A stretch of 58,252 nucleotides of DNA from contig JAAYIY010000070.1 in NCBI GenBank assembly GCA_012523185.1, forward strand, positions 1 to 58,252, read 5' to 3'. The stretch's first letter is position 1. Every line of letters starts with the position of its first letter. This DNA is from Clostridiales bacterium. Its GTDB lineage: Bacteria; Bacillota; Clostridia; Oscillospirales; Acutalibacteraceae. The translations under genes were made by a program, and so were the position numbers. The notes under the pieces are model-generated. The model made no database searches. It was not told where the DNA came from and worked only from the letters and a program-made list of their open reading frames with translations. Of this stretch, positions 18,213 through 25,341 are shown piece by piece.

Positions 18213-18252
18213 GTCTTAATAGGCAATGTTTCGGGTCTTTATTCGGGTCTTT
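18201..18252. repeat. Tandem direct repeats over the kinase promoter (candidate operators)
   Basis: GCAATGTTTCAAGTCTTA (18201-18218) recurs as GCAATGTTTCGGGTCTTT (18223-18240), a 22-bp period. The second half, TCGGGTCTTT, recurs again at 18243-18252. The first copy contains the -35 box. A spacing of two helical turns suggests side-by-side protein binding. Confidence 0.55.
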
Positions 18253-18384
18253 AAATGTAATTTCAGATTAAATCACAACTATTTAAATGGTAATATCGTT
18301 AAAGCTATGTACATTTGCATATTAATGATGTAAAATGATATCGGTTTTTCTCTTAAAATTGTATTGTGAAAGGAGCAAACAAGT

Positions 18385-19452
18385 TTGGATAAAGTCATAA
18401 GCTATAAATGCCCAAACTGCGCCGCGCCGCTTGTTTTTGACAGCAAAAAGCAGCTTATGCTTTGTGATTCGTGCAAAAACACTTTTACAACAGAGCAGAT
18501 AGACAGCTTTTACGGCTCGGGCGATGACAATGCTGATAAAATTGAAATTAAATGGACAAATGAAAACAACGACGATGTGCTTGAAAATGTCACGGTATAT
18601 TCCTGTCCGTCTTGCGGCGCCGAAATTGTAGCCGATGAAAACACGGCGGCGACAGAATGTCTTTACTGCGGAAATCAGGCAATTATCCCGCAAAAGCTTT
18701 CCGGCGCCAACAAGCCTGATTACATCATTCCGTTTAAGCTTGGCAAGAACGACGCGCGGAACACGCTCAAAAATTTTTATAAAAAAAAGCTGCTGATTCC
18801 GAAGCTTTTTAAGGACGAGAACAGAATAGACATGATAAAAGGTGTTTATGTGCCTTTTTGGCTGTTTGACTGCGATGTCAGCGCTGACATGCGATTTAAC
18901 GCTAAGCGCACTCACGCATGGAGCGACAAGTCATACAACTATGTAAGGACAGACCACTACATTGTCGAACGCTCCGGTGAAATGTGTTTTGAAAAGATTC
19001 CCGTTGACGGCTCGTCAAAGATGCAGGATGCATATATGGACGCGATTGAGCCGTTTAATTACAATGAATTAGAGTCTTTCAGCCCGTCTTTTTTGTCCGG
19101 TTATCTTGCAGACAAATATGATGTCGGTTCGGAGGAAAGCTCTGTGAGAGCCAATGCCCGCATAGACGAAAGCGTCAGGGACGCGTTTACAAGAACTGTG
19201 ACGGGTTACAGCAGCGTCACGCCGAAAAGCTGTAGTATCAAAACGACAAACGGCAAGGTGCGTTACGCTCTTTTCCCTGTCTGGATTTTGAACACAAAAT
19301 ACAAAGACAAAATGTACACATTCGCCCTAAACGGTCAAACGGGCAAAATGGTCGGGCGGCTTCCTGTGGACAGGTTGAAGTTTTGGGGGCTGCTGGCAGG
19401 CGTTTTCGCCGCGTTAACCGCAATAGGTCAAATTTTTGTGTTTTTAAATTGA
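18385..19452 (+). CDS. Double zinc-ribbon membrane-anchored protein (YdjG-like)
   Basis: The 355-residue protein starts with two zinc ribbons: CPNC...CDSC (about residues 9-31) and CPSC...CLYC (about 74-96). A central domain of unknown fold follows, with one C-terminal membrane segment (about residues 332-353). The architecture and the TPM-protein neighbour resemble Bacillus YdjG, a partner in PspA-related membrane stress. The start is TTG at 18385 with AAAGGAG nine bases upstream. The next gene follows after 16 bp. No PspA-like or SPFH-like gene is adjacent, so the similarity in role is an inference. Confidence 0.75.
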   Translation: MDKVISYKCPNCAAPLVFDSKKQLMLCDSCKNTFTTEQIDSFYGSGDDNADKIEIKWTNENNDDVLENVTVYSCPSCGAEIVADENTAATECLYCGNQAIIPQKLSGANKPDYIIPFKLGKNDARNTLKNFYKKKLLIPKLFKDENRIDMIKGVYVPFWLFDCDVSADMRFNAKRTHAWSDKSYNYVRTDHYIVERSGEMCFEKIPVDGSSKMQDAYMDAIEPFNYNELESFSPSFLSGYLADKYDVGSEESSVRANARIDESVRDAFTRTVTGYSSVTPKSCSIKTTNGKVRYALFPVWILNTKYKDKMYTFALNGQTGKMVGRLPVDRLKFWGLLAGVFAALTAIGQIFVFLN

Positions 19453-19468
19453 GAAGGGAGGGTGCAGC

Positions 19469-20755
19469 ATGAAAAAGGCGATTTCCACGGCCGCGGCAGT
19501 TGTGCTTGTTTTTCTATTGTCTGTCTGCGCGTTGGCAGTCGGTGAAGAATATATTCATGATAACGCGGGGCTTTTAAACGAATCAAATAAAGCCGGCGTC
19601 ACATCATTTCTAAAGCAGCTGAACATAAATTACGGCGTAAATATGTATATCGTCACAAGAAACTCAAAAAACGAAAAAGGCAGCTTGAGCGCGCTTCAAT
19701 ATTCCGAAAACTTTTGCGCTGAAAACGGTTTGGAGGAAGACGGCGGCAAAGGCTTGCTTGCTGTTTTTGACGCGGGCAATCAGACAAGCTTTTTTTACGA
19801 ATACGGCGGGGATATTTTTACTGATAGTTTCATCAGCAAGCTCTCCCTTACTGTAGAGAGCTTTTATCCCGAAGGCGATTTCTATATGATGTGCCGCGAG
19901 CTGGCCGCTCTGACAGACGATTATCTTTATGAGGAACTCGGATTTCAAAATCTTCCAAGGGTAGTTGACAACGCGCAGCTTCTGTCAAATTACGAGGAGG
20001 AATCTTTGCTTAAAAAGATTGGCGAAATCAGGAGCAAATATGATTTTGAAGTCGTTATAATCACCACCGACGGCATCGGAAACAAAACAATCGAGGAATA
20101 CGCTGACGACACATACGATTACGGAAATTACGGCTGCGGAACAGATAAGGACGGGATGTTGTTTGTTATCAACATGGGCGAAAGAGATTATTACACATCG
20201 ACTTGCGGATACGGAATAACAGCGTTTACGGATTACGGAATTGAACAGCTTCACGAAAATGTCGTGCCGCTTTTGACAGGCGGAAGCTACTTTGCGGCAT
20301 TTGACGCTTATCTTGACAATGTTTCTATTTTTCTTGAGCAGGCCAAAAAAGGCAAGCCCTTCGATGTCCCCGCCAATCCGAAAAAATCAGACGGCGACGC
20401 CTTCGGCTCACATACACATAAAAAAACAGCCGACGAATACTTAAAGGCCGAGGCTGTAGTTGTCGCGATTTCACTTGCGGCGGCTGTCGGCATCGCGCTT
20501 TTTGTCAGAAGCGGGATGAACAGCGCCGTCATTAAAAGATCGGCAACCGACTATATAAAAACAGACGGCGCAAAAGCACGGAAATCAAAGGGTTCGGACT
20601 GCGGAGTTAACTTGAGAAAAAGCGCCGACATCTTTATTTACAGCACAACAACAAAAACAAAAAAAGAAACATCCTCGTCCTCCGGCGGAGGCGGCAGCAG
20701 CACACACATCGGCAGCAGCGGCAGAACTCACGGCGGCGGCGGAGGCAAGTTTTAA
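19469..20755 (+). CDS. Membrane protein with two tandem TPM domains and a Gly/Ser-rich tail (YdjH-like)
   Basis: The 428-residue protein has a signal peptide (hydrophobic segment 6-24), then two consecutive TPM-type regions. One begins IHDNAGLL (about 29-152) and the other VVDNAQLL (about 164-292). Next come a membrane segment (about 327-346) and a cytoplasmic tail ending in Gly/Ser/His-rich sequence. TPM domains (TLP18.3/Psb32/MOLO-1 family) occur in membrane quality-control and stress proteins. Most relatives have one such domain, so the duplication is unusual. ATG at 19469 follows GGGAGGG. It forms a two-gene unit with the zinc-ribbon gene. Confidence 0.8.
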   Translation: MKKAISTAAAVVLVFLLSVCALAVGEEYIHDNAGLLNESNKAGVTSFLKQLNINYGVNMYIVTRNSKNEKGSLSALQYSENFCAENGLEEDGGKGLLAVFDAGNQTSFFYEYGGDIFTDSFISKLSLTVESFYPEGDFYMMCRELAALTDDYLYEELGFQNLPRVVDNAQLLSNYEEESLLKKIGEIRSKYDFEVVIITTDGIGNKTIEEYADDTYDYGNYGCGTDKDGMLFVINMGERDYYTSTCGYGITAFTDYGIEQLHENVVPLLTGGSYFAAFDAYLDNVSIFLEQAKKGKPFDVPANPKKSDGDAFGSHTHKKTADEYLKAEAVVVAISLAAAVGIALFVRSGMNSAVIKRSATDYIKTDGAKARKSKGSDCGVNLRKSADIFIYSTTTKTKKETSSSSGGGGSSTHIGSSGRTHGGGGGKF

Positions 20756-20820
20756 GTTTTGACATGTCACGCGGATTTTAAAGCGCGGACTGTCTCAAGC
20801 CTTTATCAACACATAAAATC

Positions 20821-20852
20821 GGCGCCGTATCGCTGCAAGACGATACGGCGCC
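20821..20852. terminator. Perfect 12-bp hairpin, bidirectional terminator
   Basis: GGCGCCGTATCG (20821-20832) pairs perfectly with CGATACGGCGCC (20841-20852) around an 8-nt loop. T-containing flanks lie on both sides. It sits between the convergent TPM-protein gene and folD. Confidence 0.8.
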
Positions 20853-20864
20853 AAAACTTTAAAA

Positions 20865-21713
20865 TTATTTTGTCTGATTTTTTACGGCGGTGACTGTGTT
20901 TTTCATAAGCATCGCCCGCGTCATGGGACCCACGCCGCCCGGCACGGGAGTTATGTACCCCGCCACCTTTTCAACCTCGGCATAATCAACATCGCCGCAA
21001 AGCTTGCCGTCGTCGTTTTTGTTCATGCTCACGTCAATGACCACAGCGCCCTCCTTTATCATGTCGGCTGTTACAAGGTTTCTCATGCCTGCGGCGCTCA
21101 CAAGAATGTCCGCCTTTTTTGTTATTTCGGCAAGGTTTTTTGTCCTCGAATGGCAAATAGTGACTGTGCCGTTGTCGGCAAGAAGGAGAATTGACATCGG
21201 TTTGCCGACAATGTTGCTGCGGCCGATAACGACACAGCTTTTCCCCTCTGCGGATATGCCCTCGTGACGCAGCATTTCCATTACACCGGCAGGCGTGCAG
21301 GGCAAAAAGCGGCAATCGCCTATCATGATGTGACCGACATTAACGGGGTGAAAAGCATCAACATCCTTTTCGGGATTGATTGTGTTGATAACTTCTTTTT
21401 CGTCGAGGTGCTTTGGTATGGGCGACTGGCAAAGAATGCCGTGGACATTTTTGTCGTCGTTTAACTGCTTGACAAGCCCAATCAATTCATCCTGCTTCGT
21501 TTCTGTCGGCAGGGCATATTCAAGAGAACGTATGCCCACAAGCTCGCAGTCCTTTTTTTTGTTTCTGACATAGACCTGCGAAGCCGGGTTGTCGCCGACA
21601 ATTATTACAGCAAGACAAGGAGTGATTCCTTTATCTTTAAGAGCCTTGACTTCTTTCGCGACGCCCGTCAGCACCTCTGCCGCAATCTTTTTGCCGTCAA
21701 TGATTTTTGCCAT
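20865..21713 (-). CDS. folD: Bifunctional methylenetetrahydrofolate dehydrogenase / methenyltetrahydrofolate cyclohydrolase
   Basis: FolD interconverts 5,10-methylene-, methenyl- and 10-formyl-tetrahydrofolate in one-carbon metabolism. The 282 residues are the usual length. Visible motifs are the catalytic-lysine region YVRNKKKDCE (about 49-58), the Rossmann segment VVIGRSNIVGKP (about 161-172), and the C-terminal TPVPGGVGPMTRAML. ATG at 21713 has AAGGAGA upstream. It follows the BMP-lipoprotein gene after 39 bp and ends at a strong hairpin, so the two are probably co-transcribed. Confidence 0.96.
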   Translation of the reverse strand: MAKIIDGKKIAAEVLTGVAKEVKALKDKGITPCLAVIIVGDNPASQVYVRNKKKDCELVGIRSLEYALPTETKQDELIGLVKQLNDDKNVHGILCQSPIPKHLDEKEVINTINPEKDVDAFHPVNVGHIMIGDCRFLPCTPAGVMEMLRHEGISAEGKSCVVIGRSNIVGKPMSILLLADNGTVTICHSRTKNLAEITKKADILVSAAGMRNLVTADMIKEGAVVIDVSMNKNDDGKLCGDVDYAEVEKVAGYITPVPGGVGPMTRAMLMKNTVTAVKNQTK

Positions 21714-21752
21714 TAATTTCTCTCCTTAAATATCGTTAAATTATTAAAAAAC

Positions 21753-22940
21753 TCATATAACTTTAACGGATTTTAAAAATCCTCCGTCCGACGGCACACC
21801 TTCTAATGGGTTTATTTCGCCTGAAATGATTTTTGATTTTGCGTCGCCGACAGCCGCGCTCAAGTCGTCTCCGTCTGTTCTTATTTTTGTGATGTCAACA
21901 AGACCCTCCGCCAACCCGCCATCATATGGAGTTGAGCTGAAGCTGCCTTCCGTTATATCTTTAATCATTTGCTCAAAAAAGACATCCCACTTCCAAATCA
22001 CTGAAAAGACATTATATTCCTTTGCGTCAGGCGACATATCGTATCCGAATCCAAAGCAAAAAACTTTTCCCGATTCGGCGGCGACCTGCGGCAAAGCGGT
22101 TATGACGCTTTGCGCGACAGATGAGCATTTGTGTTCGCTGATGAGACGCTCCGTGAGCGTCCGCTCAAGAACAAGGTCAAGCCTCACGCCCGTTGAAGCA
22201 AATATAACAGACGATTTATCGTCCTCGGCAGCCATGCCGTTTGCGAAAGCGTTGACATAATCCTTGACATATGAGTTGTTTTCGCCGCATATAAATCCCG
22301 CTGTTTTTTCATCTGAAGCTTTTGCCGCCGCCACACCGGCAAGATAAAACGCTTCATAAATCCTGTCAGAGTAGCTTTTTAGGTTTGGCAGCTCGGCCGC
22401 GCTTTTACCGTATTGCAGGAAGAATGTGTCAGAAAGGTTTTCCGCAAGATATTCCGTCAGCTCGGCGTAAATGTCAGAGGCGGCGACAATGACGTTGCAG
22501 CCGTCGGACACCATGACCGCCGCCGCTTCCAAAGCTGTCTGTTTTTTCGCCGCGTTCCTGCTTTCTTGTGTTTCGCTTTCTTTTGTGTTCTCAACGCTTT
22601 GCTCGGTGGAAGGAACGGAAATGTTGAGCGAAAAATCTTTTTGCGCGTCGAAACTGACGTCTGAAACTGACCTTTTGACAATGAGCTGACTTTCAACGTC
22701 AAGCCCCGCTTTTTCCATTGCGGAAGTGATTCCCTTAAGCTGATAATAATAGGCGGAAGCCGCGTTTGCCGAGTCGGGGAACAAAAGCCCTATTTTAAGC
22801 TCATCGGCGGCAATCGCCCCGACAGCCGACTTTGAAGGATCTTCGTTTTTTCGCCCTTTGCAGCCGCCCATGCTCATAACAACAGCCGACATCAGCATCA
22901 ACGTCAGCAGCAGTGAAACAGATTTTAAAACATATCTCAT
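21753..22940 (-). CDS. BMP/PnrA-like solute-binding lipoprotein
   Basis: From ATG at 22940 (GGAGG seven bases upstream; the frame is open to 23012) the product has 395 residues. A lipoprotein signal ends in SMGGC (Cys about residue 27). A periplasmic-binding fold follows, with a first strand LKIGLLFPDSANAASAYY and the BMP-type segments VSDGCNVIVAASD and YEAFYLAGVAAAK. BMP/PnrA proteins bind nucleosides or related ligands for ABC importers, but no permease or ATPase gene is present here. A Ser/Thr/Glu-rich insertion of about 40 residues lies after the second strand. The ligand is unknown. Confidence 0.75.
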   Translation of the reverse strand: MRYVLKSVSLLLTLMLMSAVVMSMGGCKGRKNEDPSKSAVGAIAADELKIGLLFPDSANAASAYYYQLKGITSAMEKAGLDVESQLIVKRSVSDVSFDAQKDFSLNISVPSTEQSVENTKESETQESRNAAKKQTALEAAAVMVSDGCNVIVAASDIYAELTEYLAENLSDTFFLQYGKSAAELPNLKSYSDRIYEAFYLAGVAAAKASDEKTAGFICGENNSYVKDYVNAFANGMAAEDDKSSVIFASTGVRLDLVLERTLTERLISEHKCSSVAQSVITALPQVAAESGKVFCFGFGYDMSPDAKEYNVFSVIWKWDVFFEQMIKDITEGSFSSTPYDGGLAEGLVDITKIRTDGDDLSAAVGDAKSKIISGEINPLEGVPSDGGFLKSVKVI

Positions 22941-22983
22941 GAAAATACCTCCGATTAAAAAGTGAAAATTAAAAGACAAGATT

Positions 22984-23012
22984 AGTATAAACAATTTGCA
23001 TGGCAAAATCAA
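22984..23012 (-). promoter_or_regulatory. Sigma-A-type promoter of the BMP lipoprotein-folD unit
   Basis: On the minus strand TTGATT (complement of 23007-23012) is 17 bp from TATACT (complement of 22984-22989). It is about 45 nt upstream of the start at 22940. Confidence 0.65.
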
Positions 23013-23101
23013 GCGATTTTACCTTTATATAATACCTTGCATTCAGATGTTTAAAATGTTATTATTAAATGTGAGTAAATATGATTGTAAGGATTGACTT
23101 T

Positions 23102-23977
23102 ATGCATTTTGTCCTGATTGACCTTGAGTGGAACAACACCTACGGCAGAAAAACCAAACGCTTTATTAATGAAATTATCGAGATAGGCGCGATAATGCTT
23201 GACGGGGATCTAAAAGAGATTTCACGTTATTCTTGCTTTATAAAGTCGCAAATCGGCAAAAAGCTTCGCGGCAGTGTTAAGCAGATGACACACATCACAA
23301 AAGAGGATCTTGACGGGGGCATACCCTTTACAAAGGCTTTGTCGGAGCTTCGGCGCTGGATAGGCGGGTGTGAAAACACAGTTGTAACGTGGGGCGACGG
23401 CGATATCAGGGTGATGATTGAAAATTACCGCTACCTGAACGGCCTTGAGGTGATACCTTTTCTTTCAAACTACGCAAACCTTCAAGGATATTTCCAACGT
23501 GTTATGAAAACATCGCCCGCCCGCCAGGTGGGGCTTGGGGCTGCCGCTGAAATGCTCGGAATAGACACTGGGGAATACGCCCTTCACAGGGCAATTGACG
23601 ACTGTGAGCTGACGGCGGAATGCTTCAGAAAGATATATGACAAAGACCTTTTTCGCGAGCATATAATAAAGTGCGACAGTGATTTTTACGGCAAGCTGTC
23701 GTTTAAGCCTTTTATTATCAACAATATAAACAGCCCGCTTATCGACAAGTCAAAGCTTTCGCACAACTGCGAGATTTGCGGAGCGCAGGCAAAGATGTTG
23801 TCGGAATGGAAATACACAAACAGATATTTCAGGGCATTGTTTTACTGTCCAAACTGTGACAAAACAACAAAAGTCGGCGTGAGCTTTAAAAAATTATATG
23901 ACGGTGTCGAAACAAAAAAATCATCTGTCGCCGTTTCCGTCGTGCCTGAGGAAGACTCCGCCGCTAAGGTAATGTGA
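23102..23977 (+). CDS. DEDDh 3'-5' exonuclease with C-terminal zinc ribbon
   Basis: The 291-residue protein carries the DEDDh exonuclease fold. The first motif LIDLEW supplies D and E near residues 7-9. A central TWGDGDIRVM segment supplies the second Asp. The third motif is HRAIDDCE with its His and Asp (around 170). Such domains trim DNA or RNA 3' ends, as in DnaQ, KapD and oligoribonuclease relatives. A C-terminal CEIC...CPNC zinc ribbon (about 223-255) follows. ATG at 23102 with AAGGA eight bases upstream is preferred to ATG at 23081. The GHL10-like gene follows after 21 bp. The substrate is unknown. Confidence 0.8.
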   Translation: MHFVLIDLEWNNTYGRKTKRFINEIIEIGAIMLDGDLKEISRYSCFIKSQIGKKLRGSVKQMTHITKEDLDGGIPFTKALSELRRWIGGCENTVVTWGDGDIRVMIENYRYLNGLEVIPFLSNYANLQGYFQRVMKTSPARQVGLGAAAEMLGIDTGEYALHRAIDDCELTAECFRKIYDKDLFREHIIKCDSDFYGKLSFKPFIINNINSPLIDKSKLSHNCEICGAQAKMLSEWKYTNRYFRALFYCPNCDKTTKVGVSFKKLYDGVETKKSSVAVSVVPEEDSAAKVM

Positions 23978-23998
23978 CTTTGTCAGGAGGTTTTAAGA

Positions 23999-25261
23999 TT
24001 GAAAAAGTTGGCCATCGCTTTTTTGACATTGCTTATTTCGTTCTGCCTTATAGTCGGAGTGTCGGTTTTTATAAAAACCGGCAAAAGCGAATTGACGGGC
24101 GAGCGGCAATCCGCCGCGCCGGAAATAACATATGAGGTCGCCGACAACAACAACGAGATGCGCGCCGTGTGGATAAGCTTCACGGAGCTGTCAATGAAAG
24201 GCGCTGACGACAAATCGGAAAAGGCGTTTTCCGACAAAATAGACAATATGTTTTTAAACATATCTGAAAATCATTTTAACACGGTATTCCTTCATGTGCG
24301 TCCAAATTCAGACGCTTTTTATTATTCCGAAATTTTTCCGCACACATCCTATCTTATGGGAGAGCAGGGCAAAGACCCCGGATATGACGCGCTGAAAATT
24401 GCCTGTGACAGCGCGAAAAAGCATGGCATTGAAATTCACGCGTGGATTAATCCGTTCAGGGTGTCCGGCGACACGGATTTGACAGTCCTGTCAGAGGCAA
24501 ACCCCGCCGTCGGGATTATTAACGATGAAATCAAAGAAAATGATTCGTGGGTGTGGCAGCTTGACAACGGCATTTTTTATAATCCCACTGTCCCCGAAAT
24601 ACACTCCATGGTGATTGACGGCATCAGGGAGATTATAAAAAACTATGATGTCGCGGGTATACATATAGACGATTACTTCTACCCGTCGGGCGACACGGAC
24701 GCCGACAGCGGGCAGTACAGTGTTTATCTTGCAAAGGGCGGGAAGCTGCCGCTTGACGAATGGAGGAGGGCGTGTGTCAACTCATTTGTCAGCGCGGCAT
24801 ATTCCGCAATAAAAGCTGTCGACAGCAACCTTGTTTTCAGCATAAGCCCTTCCGCCGACATTGACAGGAACCACGGCGTTTATTATGCCGATGTCAAAAG
24901 CTGGTGTTCCGCCGAGGGATATTGTGACATTATCATCCCGCAGGTTTATTTCGGGTTTGAAAACGATTCATTTCCGTTTGCCGACACTGTTGAAAAATGG
25001 TGCGAGATGGCGACTTGCCAACATGTAAAGGTGATTTACGGACTGGCGGCATATAAAATCGGGCTGTCCGACAAAAACGCCGGCTCCGGCGCCGATGAGT
25101 GGCTTGACGGCGGCGACATTATTTCAAACCAGGTGCGAAATGTCAGGCAGCTAAAAAGGTACGACGGATTCTCCCTGTTCTCATATTCATACGCATGGGG
25201 AGACAACGTAAGCGACGCCGCGGCGGCGGAAATGGAAGCATTGCGTAAAATTATAGAATAG
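23999..25261 (+). CDS. Exported family-10 glycosyl-hydrolase-like (GHL10) protein
   Basis: The 420-residue protein has an N-terminal signal/anchor (about residues 4-25) and a TIM-barrel domain of the GHL10/YddW class. Typical segments are MRAVWISF, VFLHVRPNSDAFY, IEIHAWINPFRV, VAGIHIDDYFYP and DIIIPQVYFGF. Some family members are thought to act on peptidoglycan glycan strands. The Asp pair in IHIDDYFYP and the Glu/Asp-rich barrel ends are candidate active-site residues. The start is TTG at 23999 with AGGAGG eight bases upstream. The next gene is a cell-wall amidase, which supports an envelope role. Confidence 0.82.
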   Translation: MKKLAIAFLTLLISFCLIVGVSVFIKTGKSELTGERQSAAPEITYEVADNNNEMRAVWISFTELSMKGADDKSEKAFSDKIDNMFLNISENHFNTVFLHVRPNSDAFYYSEIFPHTSYLMGEQGKDPGYDALKIACDSAKKHGIEIHAWINPFRVSGDTDLTVLSEANPAVGIINDEIKENDSWVWQLDNGIFYNPTVPEIHSMVIDGIREIIKNYDVAGIHIDDYFYPSGDTDADSGQYSVYLAKGGKLPLDEWRRACVNSFVSAAYSAIKAVDSNLVFSISPSADIDRNHGVYYADVKSWCSAEGYCDIIIPQVYFGFENDSFPFADTVEKWCEMATCQHVKVIYGLAAYKIGLSDKNAGSGADEWLDGGDIISNQVRNVRQLKRYDGFSLFSYSYAWGDNVSDAAAAEMEALRKIIE

Positions 25262-25293
25262 TTACAAAACTGTAACATATCTGCTAAAATGTG

Positions 25294-25302
25294 TGCTATA
25301 AT
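25294..25302 (+). promoter_or_regulatory. Extended -10 promoter of the multidomain amidase gene
   Basis: TGCTATAAT is a perfect extended -10 element. A clear -35 hexamer is missing. A small inverted repeat GTTAC-N6-GTAAC (25261-25276) occupies roughly the -35 region and could bind a regulator. Confidence 0.55.
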
Positions 25303-25341
25303 TTCATCAGACATCAAAAGAAACGCGCTTAGGGGAAAGAT

